Assembly: GCF_000717995.1 (NCBI RefSeq)
Contig: NZ_JODM01000003.1
Coordinates: 248,001-312,000 of the forward strand
Direction of reading: 5' to 3'
From: Streptomyces violaceorubidus
GTDB taxonomy: Bacteria; Actinomycetota; Actinomycetes; Streptomycetales; Streptomycetaceae
DNA length: 64,000 nt
This document shows positions 27,942 through 35,637 of this stretch, one piece after another (the stretch's first letter is position 1; each line of letters opens with the position of its first letter). The notes under the pieces were generated by a model. The model had not been told where the DNA came from, made no database searches, and saw only the letters and a program-made list of their open reading frames with translations. The position numbers and the translations under genes were made by a program.

Positions 27942-27957
27942 AGAGGTCTGAACCAAT
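27942..27957 (-). promoter_or_regulatory. Weak DasR-like (dre) site upstream of sugar-importer operon
   Basis: AGAGGTCTGAACCAAT keeps the GGTCT and ACCA half sites of the published DasR consensus ACTGGTCTAGACCACT and matches about 12 of 16 positions. It lies about 37 nt upstream of the proposed -35. DasR controls GlcNAc and chitin genes in Streptomyces, so the context fits, but the match is imperfect. Confidence 0.25.
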
Positions 27958-27992
27958 TCGTCAACCTCTTCGTCCATCGGCCAGACGACGCA

Positions 27993-28036
27993 CGAAGGCC
28001 CCCGGAGTGTGCGCGGGCACACTCCGGGGGCCTTCG
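27993..28036 (-). terminator. Strong intrinsic terminator hairpin downstream of DUF3039 gene
   Basis: A perfect 19-bp stem (CGAAGGCCCCCGGAGTGTG and its complement) encloses a 6-nt loop (CGCGGG). It lies 44 nt past the DUF3039 stop and upstream of the sugar-importer promoter, insulating the two units. Confidence 0.85.
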
Positions 28037-28079
28037 GGACGAGCCAAGAGGTCCGTACGGTCCGTACGGACAGGGGGCG

Positions 28080-28364
28080 CTACTTCTTGTCGCCGCCCTT
28101 GCCCTCGCCCCCGCCGCCGCTCATGGATTCGTAGATCTCCTTGCACATGGGGCAGACGGGGTACTTCTTGGGATCACGGCCCGGCACCCAGACCTTGCCG
28201 CACAGCGCCACGACGGGCGTGCCGTCGAGGGCACTCGCCATGATCTTGTCCTTCTGGACGTAATGCGCGAAGCGCTCGTGATCGCCGTCGCCGTGGGACG
28301 TCTGCGGCGTCGGCTCGACGAGGGTTCCCGTACCTGTCCCGCGCTCGGGCTCGAGAGTGCTCAT
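28080..28364 (-). CDS. DUF3039 small zinc-ribbon-like protein
   Basis: A 94-residue actinobacterial protein of the DUF3039 family. The conserved core is HYVQKDKIMASALDGTPVVA, followed by LCGKVWVPGRDPKKYPVCPMCKEIYE. Its three cysteines (LCG and CPMC) with a nearby His suggest a small metal-binding fold. The C-terminus is Gly/Lys-rich. Function is unknown; the family is conserved beside murA in streptomycetes. The ATG at 28364 was chosen because the conserved residues follow it; a longer frame adds only three residues. It is followed by a strong terminator. Confidence 0.85.
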   Translation of the reverse strand: MSTLEPERGTGTGTLVEPTPQTSHGDGDHERFAHYVQKDKIMASALDGTPVVALCGKVWVPGRDPKKYPVCPMCKEIYESMSGGGGEGKGGDKK

Positions 28365-28394
28365 AACCGCCAAGGGTACTGAAGCTCACACGCT

Positions 28395-28967
28395 TCAGTT
28401 GAGCGACGGGTCGTCCGGATACGTCGCCACCATCGCCAGGTCGCCCCGCTGGCGGCGCAGCACCTCGCGCCAGAGTCGCTCCGGGAAGGGCGAGGAGACG
28501 TCGCCGGGCTCGGACTCGACCACGTACCAGGCGCCCTCGGTCAGCTCGTCCTCCAGCTGGCCGGGGCCCCAGCCCGCGTACCCGGCGAAGATCCGCAGGG
28601 CGCCCACGGCGGACGCCAGCAGCTCCGGCGGCGCCTCCAGGTCGACCAGGCCGATCGCGCCGTGCACCCGCCGCCAGCCCAGCGGAGCCCGCTCGCCGGA
28701 CGCCCCGCCGGGGACGACGGCGACCCCGAGGGCCGAGTCGAGCGACACCGGGCCGCCCTGGAAGACGACACCCGGCGCGTCGGCCAGCTCCGCCCAGTCC
28801 TCCAGGATGTCGCCCACGTCGACCGGCGTGGGGCGGTTGAGGACCACACCGAGGGAGCCCTCCTCGTCGTGGTCGAGGAGGAGCACCACCGCACGCTCGA
28901 AGTTCGGGTCCGCCAGGGCGGGCGTTGCCACGAGCAGCCGCCCCGTGAGCGAGGACACCTCGGTCAT
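28395..28967 (-). CDS. YqgE/AlgH family protein (DUF179)
   Basis: About 190 residues with the full AlgH fold markers: LTGRLLVATPALADPNFERA, VVLLLDHDEEGSLGVVLNRP, VVFQGGPVS and FAGYAGWGPGQLEDEL. This cytoplasmic family is widespread but its biochemical role is unsettled. The ATG at 28967 (MTEVSSLTG) is the usual family start; ATG 28976 is in frame 9 nt upstream. It diverges from murA, with about 230 nt between the starts, and is followed 30 nt later by the DUF3039 gene, with which it may be cotranscribed. Confidence 0.92.
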   Translation of the reverse strand: MTEVSSLTGRLLVATPALADPNFERAVVLLLDHDEEGSLGVVLNRPTPVDVGDILEDWAELADAPGVVFQGGPVSLDSALGVAVVPGGASGERAPLGWRRVHGAIGLVDLEAPPELLASAVGALRIFAGYAGWGPGQLEDELTEGAWYVVESEPGDVSSPFPERLWREVLRRQRGDLAMVATYPDDPSLN

Positions 28968-29201
28968 GCCAGACATGATCCCGCATGTTCCCCTCCCGTG
29001 GGGAGGCAATCGGGGGCACGGGAGTGAACAGGCACCCGCGCACGCCCCTGGATCGTGACCCCGCGTACGCGCCGGTGAACGCCACGTGTTGTGACGAATC
29101 CATGACGTTGCCGGACCGTGCGGAGGCGCGTGGAACGGGGGTACAAGACGATTACCCTTTCCCTTCTGGACCCCTGCCCAACACCACGGAACGCGAGATT
29201 C

Positions 29202-30548
29202 ATGACCGTCAACGGCGCTGATGACGTACTGCTTGTCCACGGCGGGACCCCGCTGGAGGGCGAGATCCGGGTCCGCGGTGCGAAGAACCTCGTGCCGAAG
29301 GCGATGGTGGCGGCCCTGCTGGGCAGTGCGCCGAGCCGGCTGCGCAACGTGCCGGACATCCGCGACGTGCGGGTCGTACGCGGGCTGCTGCAACTGCACG
29401 GGGTGACCGTCCGCCCGGGTGAGGAGCCCGGCGAGCTGGTCCTGGACCCCTCCCACGTGGAGAGCGCGAACGTCGCCGACATCGATGCCCACGCGGGTTC
29501 GTCGCGCATCCCGATCCTGTTCTGCGGCCCGCTGCTGCACCGCCTCGGGCACGCCTTCATCCCGGGTCTGGGCGGCTGCGACATCGGCGGCCGGCCCATC
29601 GACTTCCACTTCGAGGTGCTGCGCCAGTTCGGCGCGAAGATCGAGAAGCGGGCGGACGGCCAGTACCTGGAGGCTCCGCAGCGGCTGCGCGGCACCAAGA
29701 TCCGGCTGCCGTACCCGTCCGTCGGCGCGACCGAGCAGGTACTGCTGACGGCGGTGCTCGCCGAGGGCGTCACGGAGCTGTCCAACGCGGCCGTGGAGCC
29801 GGAGATCGAGGACCTGATCTGCGTCCTGCAGAAAATGGGCGCGATCATCGCCATGGACACCGACCGCACCATCCGCATCACCGGCGTGGACGAGCTCGGC
29901 GGCTACACCCACCGTGCCCTCTCGGACCGCCTGGAGGCGGCCTCCTGGGCCTCCGCGGCGCTGGCCACCGAGGGCAACGTGTACGTCCGCGGGGCCCAGC
30001 AGCGCTCGATGATGACGTTCCTGAACACCTTCCGGAAGGTGGGCGGCGCGTTCGAGATCGACGACGAGGGCATCCGCTTCTGGCACCCGGGCGGCCGGCT
30101 GAAGTCCATCGCCCTGGAGACGGACGTGCACCCCGGCTTCCAGACGGACTGGCAGCAGCCCCTGGTGGTCGCCCTGACGCAGGCCACCGGCCTGTCCATC
30201 GTCCACGAGACGGTCTACGAGTCGCGGCTCGGCTTCACCTCCGCGCTCAACCAGATGGGCGCCCACATCCAGCTCTACCGCGAGTGCCTCGGCGGCTCCG
30301 ACTGCCGCTTCGGCCAGCGCAACTTCCTGCACTCGGCGGTCGTCTCCGGACCGACCAAGCTGGAGGGCGCCGACCTGGTCATCCCCGACCTGCGCGGCGG
30401 CTTCTCGTACCTGATCGCCGCCCTCGCGGCCCAGGGCACCTCCAGGGTCCACGGCATCGACCTGATCAACCGCGGCTACGAGAACTTCATGGACAAGCTC
30501 GTGGAGCTGGGCGCGAAGGTGGAACTCCCGGGCAAGGCCCTGGGCTGA
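29202..30548 (+). CDS. murA: UDP-N-acetylglucosamine 1-carboxyvinyltransferase MurA
   Basis: A 448-residue enzyme that adds enolpyruvate from PEP to UDP-GlcNAc, the first committed step of peptidoglycan synthesis, in the cytoplasm. The PEP-site Cys126 lies in GLGGCDIGGRPIDFH, so the enzyme has the fosfomycin-reactive Cys rather than the Asp of resistant forms. Other family motifs are GAKNLVPKAMVAALL, PYPSVGATEQVLL and the C-terminal DLRGGFSYLIAALAA. The ATG at 29202 starts the conserved MTVNGADDVLLVHGG. The gene stands alone, ending in a perfect 21-bp terminator. Confidence 0.97.
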   Translation: MTVNGADDVLLVHGGTPLEGEIRVRGAKNLVPKAMVAALLGSAPSRLRNVPDIRDVRVVRGLLQLHGVTVRPGEEPGELVLDPSHVESANVADIDAHAGSSRIPILFCGPLLHRLGHAFIPGLGGCDIGGRPIDFHFEVLRQFGAKIEKRADGQYLEAPQRLRGTKIRLPYPSVGATEQVLLTAVLAEGVTELSNAAVEPEIEDLICVLQKMGAIIAMDTDRTIRITGVDELGGYTHRALSDRLEAASWASAALATEGNVYVRGAQQRSMMTFLNTFRKVGGAFEIDDEGIRFWHPGGRLKSIALETDVHPGFQTDWQQPLVVALTQATGLSIVHETVYESRLGFTSALNQMGAHIQLYRECLGGSDCRFGQRNFLHSAVVSGPTKLEGADLVIPDLRGGFSYLIAALAAQGTSRVHGIDLINRGYENFMDKLVELGAKVELPGKALG

Positions 30549-30560
30549 CCCGCGCAGACA

Positions 30561-30606
30561 CGCCGATGGGGCGGCCACCCGGACCCGGGTGGCCGCCCCA
30601 TCGGCG
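30561..30606 (+). terminator. murA terminator, 21-bp perfect stem
   Basis: CGCCGATGGGGCGGCCACCCG (30561-30581) pairs perfectly with 30586-30606 around a 4-nt loop, 12 nt after the murA stop. There is no T-tract, as is common in Streptomyces. It can act in both directions between convergent murA and hupA. Confidence 0.88.
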
Positions 30607-30616
30607 TTGAGTCGAA

Positions 30617-30695
30617 CGCCCCTGCAAGGGGCGCGGGGAACTGCGCGACCAGCCACGTCCGGCCCGCGGCCGCAAAACGACCGCACCCGAACGAA
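30617..30695 (+). repeat. Dispersed intergenic repeat, copy 3
   Basis: It begins with a GCCCCTgcaAGGGGC hairpin, continues with GCGGGGAACTGCGCGACC and the CCACG/CCGCACCCGAACGA tail, matching the copies at 1-80 and 26454-26520. It lies between convergent murA and hupA, next to the murA terminator. Confidence 0.7.
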
Positions 30696-30731
30696 CGATC
30701 CGCGCAGTCCCCGGCACTCCGAGCGGAGCGC

Positions 30732-31013
30732 TTACTTACCCTTGGCGGCTTCCTTGAGCTTGGAACCCGCGGAGACCTTGACGCTGTAGCCGGCCGGGAT
30801 CTGGATCGGCTCGCCGGTCTGCGGGTTGCGGGCGGTGCGAGCGGCACGGTGGGTGCGCTCGAAGGTCAGGAAGCCGGGGACGGTGACCTTCTCGTCGCCC
30901 TTGGAGACGATGTCGCCGACAACCTCGGCGAACGCGGCCAGCACGGCGTCGGCGTCCTTGCGGGTCACCTCGGCGCGGTCGGCCAGCGCGGCCACCAGCT
31001 CACTGCGGTTCAT
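30732..31013 (-). CDS. hupA: HU family nucleoid DNA-binding protein
   Basis: A 93-residue HU protein, the normal length, with MNRSELVAALADRAEVTRKD at the start, the dimer core VLAAFAEVVGDIVSKGDEKV and the DNA-binding arm ARNPQTGEPIQIPA. It lacks the Lys-rich C-terminal tail of the sporulation-associated HupS, so it is the vegetative HupA type. It bends DNA and compacts the nucleoid. ATG 31013 has GGGAG 6 nt upstream. The 352 nt between its start and the malic enzyme gene imply a long leader or a distant promoter. Confidence 0.96.
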   Translation of the reverse strand: MNRSELVAALADRAEVTRKDADAVLAAFAEVVGDIVSKGDEKVTVPGFLTFERTHRAARTARNPQTGEPIQIPAGYSVKVSAGSKLKEAAKGK

Positions 31014-31365
31014 GTTGTTACTCCCGTGTTCTTCTTGCCGTTGAGGCGTGCCACGCGGCGGAGCCGCATGTTGGGCACAGCGATGCCGATGCTGCCAGGG
31101 CCCTCTGACATTCCCCGGACCCGGGTCGGTCGTCAGACCCTCGCGCCCAGGGAGGCATCCTGCCTCCACCTGCGGCGGTAAAGCCAATCCGGCACCCCCA
31201 GGAGTCGTGAGAACACCCTTGGGAGTCACACGCCGAGAGGGCCTGAGCCTTGCGCAACCCTAGAGGGCGATCCGAGGCCCGACATCCCGCGACGCGCCGG
31301 AGGGGCGGCCCGCCGTGATGATCCTCACCACCACGCCAGGGGCCGCCTTCCCCGACCGGGGGAAC
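31014..31365. other. Intergenic region/leader upstream of hupA
   Basis: These 352 nt contain no plausible gene. Next to the malic enzyme stop, TTCCCC/GGGGAA (31348-31364) forms a short hairpin that may end its transcript. A TAGGGT (minus strand, about 31260) could be the -10 of hupA, without a good -35; it would give a leader of ~240 nt. Confidence 0.4.
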
Positions 31366-32781
31366 CTACGCCACCCCTGCGGCGGCCTTCGCCGCCTCCC
31401 GCACGGCGCCCGCGACGGCGCCGGCGACCTTGTCGTTGAAGACGCTGGGAATGATGTAGTTCGGGTTGATCTCGTCCTCGGTCACCACGTCCGCGAGGGC
31501 GTGCGCGGCGGCGAGCATCATCTCGGTGTTGACGGTGCGGGACTGCGCGTCGAGCAGGCCGCGGAAGACACCGGGGAAGACCAGCACGTTGTTGATCTGG
31601 TTCGGGAAGTCGCTGCGGCCGGTGGCGACGACCGCGGCCGTCTCGCGGGCGATCGCCGGGTCGACCTCGGGGTCCGGGTTCGCGAGCGCGAACACGATGG
31701 CGCCGTCGGCCATGGCGGCCACGTCGTCCCCGTCGAGGACGTTGGGGGCGGAGACGCCGATGAAGACGTCGGCGCCGTGCACGGCCTCCTTGAGGGTGCC
31801 GGTGAGGCCCTCGGGGTTGGTGTTGTCGGCGATCCAGCGCAGGGCGGACTCGGGCGCGGCGTCCACCAGGTCCGCGCGGCCGGTGTGCACGACGCCGTGG
31901 ATGTCGGCGACCACGGCGTTCTTGACCCCGGCGGCGAGCAGCAGCTTGAGGATGGCCGTACCGGCCGCGCCGGCGCCGGACATGACGACCCGTACGTTCT
32001 CGATCGGCTTGTCCACCACGCGCAGGGCGTTGGTCAGCGCGGCGAGCACGACGATGGCGGTGCCGTGCTGGTCGTCGTGGAAGACGGGGATGTCGAGGGC
32101 CTCGCGCAGCCGGGCCTCGATCTCGAAGCAGCGGGGCGCGGAGATGTCCTCCAGGTTGATGCCGGCGAAGCCCGGGGCGATGGCCTTGACGATCTCGACG
32201 ATCGCGTCGGTGTCCTGGGTGTCCAGGCAGATCGGCCAGGCGTCGATGCCGGCGAACCGCTTGAACAGGGCCGCCTTGCCCTCCATCACCGGCAGTGCGG
32301 CCTTGGGGCCGATGTTGCCCAGGCCCAGCACGGCGGAGCCGTCCGTCACGACCGCAACGGAGTTGCGCTTGATGGTGAGGCGGCGGGCGTCCTCGGGGTT
32401 CTCGGCGATCGCCATGCACACGCGGGCCACGCCCGGCGTGTAGACCATGGACAGGTCGTCGCGGTTGCGGATGGGGTGCTTGGACTGCATCTCGATCTTG
32501 CCGCCGAGGTGCATGAGGAAGGTACGGTCGGAGACCTTGCCCAGGCTGACGCCCTCGATGCCGCGCAGCTGCTCCACGATCTCGTCGGCGTGGGCCGTCG
32601 ACCCGGCCGCGATGGTGACGTCGATCCGGAGCTTGTCGTGGCCGGAGGCCGTGACATCGAGGCCGGTGACCGAGCCGCCGGCGGACTCCACCGCTGTGGT
32701 GAGCTGCGAGACTGCGGTTCCGCCCGCGGGCACCTCCAGTCGGACCGTCATCGAGTAGGAGACGCTGGGCGCCGTTGCCAT
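31366..32781 (-). CDS. NAD(P)-dependent malic enzyme with N-terminal ACT domain
   Basis: A 471-residue malate oxidoreductase that decarboxylates malate to pyruvate, linking the TCA cycle to gluconeogenesis and lipid precursors. Residues ~8-85 form an ACT-like regulatory domain (MTVRLEVPAGGTAVSQLTTA, then GVSLGKVSDRTFLMHLGGKI). The malic domain has SMVYTPGVARVCMAI and CFEIEARLREALDIPVFHDD, and the dinucleotide fold is VVMSGAGAAGTAILKLLL. Coenzyme preference cannot be set from the motif alone. ATG 32781 has AGAGGAAG 8 nt upstream. It is a single-gene unit. Confidence 0.94.
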   Translation of the reverse strand: MATAPSVSYSMTVRLEVPAGGTAVSQLTTAVESAGGSVTGLDVTASGHDKLRIDVTIAAGSTAHADEIVEQLRGIEGVSLGKVSDRTFLMHLGGKIEMQSKHPIRNRDDLSMVYTPGVARVCMAIAENPEDARRLTIKRNSVAVVTDGSAVLGLGNIGPKAALPVMEGKAALFKRFAGIDAWPICLDTQDTDAIVEIVKAIAPGFAGINLEDISAPRCFEIEARLREALDIPVFHDDQHGTAIVVLAALTNALRVVDKPIENVRVVMSGAGAAGTAILKLLLAAGVKNAVVADIHGVVHTGRADLVDAAPESALRWIADNTNPEGLTGTLKEAVHGADVFIGVSAPNVLDGDDVAAMADGAIVFALANPDPEVDPAIARETAAVVATGRSDFPNQINNVLVFPGVFRGLLDAQSRTVNTEMMLAAAHALADVVTEDEINPNYIIPSVFNDKVAGAVAGAVREAAKAAAGVA

Positions 32782-33025
32782 GGCCGACTTCCTCTGCTTT
32801 CACCGTGTAACTGGGTTGTGCCGTCCGATCGTCGCACCTACCACTGAGTACGCGGTAGCCGCCCCGGATTGCGAACTTTTTGTTCGCTCCGATTTCGGAA
32901 AACGACTTCCACCATACGAGAAGTAGCCCGTCGGGGGAAGGGGTCACCGGAAGCGGCGGGCCGGAGGCGCCCGTCCCGCGACGGCGGCCCGCGCAAACCC
33001 GAGCGAGGAACCCGCGGGACGGGAA

Positions 33026-33053
33026 TTGTCTTGCGGGGATCGTTTGTTACCTT
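33026..33053 (+). promoter_or_regulatory. Promoter of candidate small RNA
   Basis: TTGTCT (33026-33031) and TACCTT (33048-33053) are 16 nt apart and fit a vegetative sigma (HrdB-type) promoter. A start near 33058-33060 would place the closing stem of the RNA at its very 5' end. Confidence 0.55.
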
Positions 33054-33057
33054 GGAC

Positions 33058-33200
33058 GTGGCACCGGCTCGATCCAAGCCCCCGGGCCCAACCTTCGTCG
33101 CTACGAGCGACCACTTGCCGCGAGGCGAGCATGGCGGGTCGGTGCCACTTGAACGCGAGCGAAGGGCCCGCGCCGTCAACCGGCGCGGGCCCTTCGTACG
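33058..33200 (+). ncRNA. Candidate structured small RNA between malic enzyme and helD genes
   Basis: GTGGCACCG (33058-33066) pairs perfectly with CGGTGCCAC (33140-33148), closing an ~90-nt domain that holds an internal hairpin (GTCGC-TACGA-GCGAC) and a C-rich CCCCCGGGCCC. A strong terminator (33161-33195) follows 12 nt later, and a good promoter lies just before. There is no plausible coding sequence with a ribosome-binding site on this strand, and both flanking genes are on the minus strand. Promoter, closed fold and terminator together support an independent ~140-nt transcript. I do not recognise a named RNA family. Confidence 0.62.
33161..33195. terminator. Terminator of small RNA and of helD
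   Basis: GAAGGGCCCGCGCCG and its complement form a perfect 15-bp stem around a TCAAC loop. It ends the candidate RNA on the plus strand and lies 33 nt beyond the helD stop on the minus strand, so it can serve both. Confidence 0.85.
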
Positions 33201-33227
33201 TCCGCGGGCCGCTCCCCGGCCCGGCGC

Positions 33228-35555
33228 TCAGTCGCGCAGCAGGTCCGGCACCCCCGAGGCGTCCGGCTCGTCCCGCTCGCACGAGACGACCGTGAGCTGC
33301 TGCGTGGCCCGGGTCAGGGCGACGTACAGCACGCGCAGCCCGGCGGGCGACTCGTCGGCGATCTCGGCCGGGGAGACGACGACCGTGGCGTCGTACTCCA
33401 GGCCCTTGGCCTCCAGGCTGCCGAGCGCCACCACGCGCTCCCCCAGCCCGTCCAGCCAGCGCCGGGCCTCCTCGCGCCGGTTCATGGCCACCACGACGCC
33501 GACGGTGCCGTCGACGAGGTCGAGCAGCCGGGCCGCCTCCGCGCGGACCGTCCGGGCGAGGGAGTCGCGCACCACCGCGAAGCGCGGCTGAACGCCGGTC
33601 GAGCGCACGGCCGACGGGGACGGCGAGCCGGGCATGGCCAGGGCGAGGACCCTGGCCGCCAGCTCGGCGATCTCGGCCGGGTTGCGGTAGTTCACGGTCA
33701 GCTCGAAGCGGCGGCGCGGGCGGGTGCCCAGGGCCTCGTCCCGGGCGGCGGCCGCCTCGTCGGGGTCGGACCAGGAGGACTGCGCCGGGTCGCCGACGAC
33801 CGTCCAGGTGGCGTGCCGGCCGCGGCGGCCGACCATCCGCCACTGCATGGGGGTCAGGTCCTGCGCCTCGTCGACGATGACGTGCGCGTACTCGGTGCGC
33901 TCCTGTGCGAGGCGCTCGGCGCGCTCCCACTGGGTCTCCTCGCGCTGCGGCATCAGCTCCTCCAGGCCGGTGAGCTGGTCCAGCGGGTCCTGCTCGCGCC
34001 GCCTGCGGGGGCGGGCCGGGGTGCCGACGATCGCCTGGAGCTCGTCGAGCAGCGCGATGTCGTGCACGGAGTGGCCCTCGCGCCGCAGCGAGCGGGCGAC
34101 CTTGCGGACCTCGCCCGAGTTCAGCACGCGCCGGGCCCAGCGGCCGAGGCGCCGCTCGTCCGCCATGGCCGCCAGCACGGCGCCCGGGGTCAGCTCGGGC
34201 CACCAGGCGTCGAGGAAGCCGGTGAAGGAGTCCTCGGAGGTGACGTCCTCGTCGAAGGAGGACCGCAGCTCCGCGGCCAGCTCGGGGTCGGTGTGCCGGG
34301 TACCGGCGCCCGACTTCTCCCACAGGGCGTCCAGGAGCAGCCGGCGGGCGCGCGGGCGCAGCAGGTTGACGGGGGCGGTGCCACCGAGGACGGTGCGGCG
34401 GATGCCGGCCAGCTCCTCGGCCTCCAGTTCGAGGCGGCGGCCGAACGCGACGACCCTGAGCAGGGTCGGCGAGTCGGCCGGTTCCAGCGCCCCGCGCGCG
34501 GCCTTGCGCAGCACCGTCAGCATGCGGGAGGAGCCCTTGGCACGGGCGGTGGCCGGGGCGTCGTACAGCGTGGCCTGCGCGCCGTCGACCAGGGAGCCGA
34601 TCGCGCGGATGGCGACCTGGCCCTCCTCGCCGAGCGAGGGCAGCACTCCCTCGGTGTACGCCACGAGCAGCGGCGTCGGCGAGACGATCAGGATGCCGCC
34701 CGCGTACCGGCGCCGGTCCTGGTAGAGCAGGTAGGCCGCGCGGTGCAGGGCGACGGCGGTCTTGCCGGTGCCGGGGCCGCCCTCGACGTAGGTCACGGAG
34801 GCGGCGGGGGCGCGGATCACCTGGTCCTGCTCGGCCTGGATGGAGGCCACGATGTCCCGCATGGAGTGGGTGCGGGCCTGGCCGAGCGCGGCCATCAGGG
34901 CGCCGTCGCCGACGACGGCCAGTTCCTCCCCGGCCAGGCGGGCCTTGACCTCGGGCCGCATGAGGTCGTCCTCGACGCCGAGGACGCGCCGCCCCTTGGA
35001 GCGGATCACCCGGCGGCGCACGACCCGGCCCGGATCGACCGGCGTGGACCGGTAGAAGGGGGCGGCGGCGGGCGCCCGCCAGTCGATGACCAGCGGGGCG
35101 TAGTCCTCGTCCAGGACGCCGATCCGGCCGATGTGCAGGGTCTCGGCGATGTCGGCGGTGCCGTCGGGCCCGAGGGCGCCCTCGGCGGGCTCGACGGCCG
35201 TGTACGCGCCGTCCGGGCCCTTCTTGCCGTCCTTGCCGAGGAGCAGGTCGATGCGGCCGAACAGGAAGTCCTCGAACTCGTTGTTCAGGCGGTTGAGGTG
35301 GATGCCGGCCCGGAAGACCTGCGCGTCGCGCTCGGCGAGGGCGCCGGGCGTGCCCACGTGGCCGCGCTGGGCGGCGTCGTGCATGAGGAACTCCGCCTCG
35401 TGGATCTTCTCTTCGAGACGTCGGTACACCCGGTCGAGGTGCGCCTGTTCCACGTCGATCTCTCGGTCCCGTACGGAGTCCTCCCGCGCGGGGTCCTTCC
35501 GCACGGAGTCGTGCTCCGAGTCGACCGCTGAATCCTGTTGAGCCTGTGCGGCCAC
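33228..35555 (-). CDS. helD: HelD-type RNA polymerase-associated helicase (UvrD/superfamily 1)
   Basis: A 775-residue SF1 ATPase. The N-terminal region (residues ~36-100) is a predicted coiled coil (QAHLDRVYRRLEEKIHEAEF) that in HelD proteins inserts into RNA polymerase. Walker A is GGPGTGKT (259-266), motif II is VIVDEAQDLTPMQWRMVG, and the last helicase motif is VLYVALTRATQQLTVV. HelD frees stalled RNA polymerase from nucleic acid using ATP. The homologous HelR class gives rifampicin resistance; no rifamycin-associated element was seen upstream. GTG 35555 is preceded by AAGGGGG, which is buried in a hairpin. Confidence 0.9.
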   Translation of the reverse strand: MAAQAQQDSAVDSEHDSVRKDPAREDSVRDREIDVEQAHLDRVYRRLEEKIHEAEFLMHDAAQRGHVGTPGALAERDAQVFRAGIHLNRLNNEFEDFLFGRIDLLLGKDGKKGPDGAYTAVEPAEGALGPDGTADIAETLHIGRIGVLDEDYAPLVIDWRAPAAAPFYRSTPVDPGRVVRRRVIRSKGRRVLGVEDDLMRPEVKARLAGEELAVVGDGALMAALGQARTHSMRDIVASIQAEQDQVIRAPAASVTYVEGGPGTGKTAVALHRAAYLLYQDRRRYAGGILIVSPTPLLVAYTEGVLPSLGEEGQVAIRAIGSLVDGAQATLYDAPATARAKGSSRMLTVLRKAARGALEPADSPTLLRVVAFGRRLELEAEELAGIRRTVLGGTAPVNLLRPRARRLLLDALWEKSGAGTRHTDPELAAELRSSFDEDVTSEDSFTGFLDAWWPELTPGAVLAAMADERRLGRWARRVLNSGEVRKVARSLRREGHSVHDIALLDELQAIVGTPARPRRRREQDPLDQLTGLEELMPQREETQWERAERLAQERTEYAHVIVDEAQDLTPMQWRMVGRRGRHATWTVVGDPAQSSWSDPDEAAAARDEALGTRPRRRFELTVNYRNPAEIAELAARVLALAMPGSPSPSAVRSTGVQPRFAVVRDSLARTVRAEAARLLDLVDGTVGVVVAMNRREEARRWLDGLGERVVALGSLEAKGLEYDATVVVSPAEIADESPAGLRVLYVALTRATQQLTVVSCERDEPDASGVPDLLRD

Positions 35556-35556
35556 C

Positions 35557-35608
35557 GGGCCCCCTTCTGACGTGCTGGGCAGCCGTCAAAAATACGCGAA
35601 GGGGGCCC
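35557..35608 (-). promoter_or_regulatory. Hairpin masking the helD ribosome-binding site
   Basis: GGGCCCCCTTC (35557-35567) and GAAGGGGGCCC (35598-35608) form a perfect 11-bp stem; TGACG/CGTCA adds an inner 5-bp stem. On the mRNA (minus strand) the start-proximal arm contains the AAGGGGG ribosome-binding site and ends one nucleotide before the helD GTG. It also lies 29 nt after the rsuA stop and could terminate that transcript. Confidence 0.6.
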
Positions 35609-35637
35609 GGGAAGCTACGGCGCGCCTGGAGCGGGCG

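Noticed and set aside
33813..35531. 572-codon plus-strand open frame opposite helD
   Set aside because: It lacks any domain and is the high-GC complement of a clear HelD coding sequence with all helicase motifs.
35500..35620. Rifamycin-associated element upstream of the HelD-type gene
   Set aside because: No sequence resembling the inverted-repeat element reported for HelR-type genes was found; only the ribosome-site hairpin is present.
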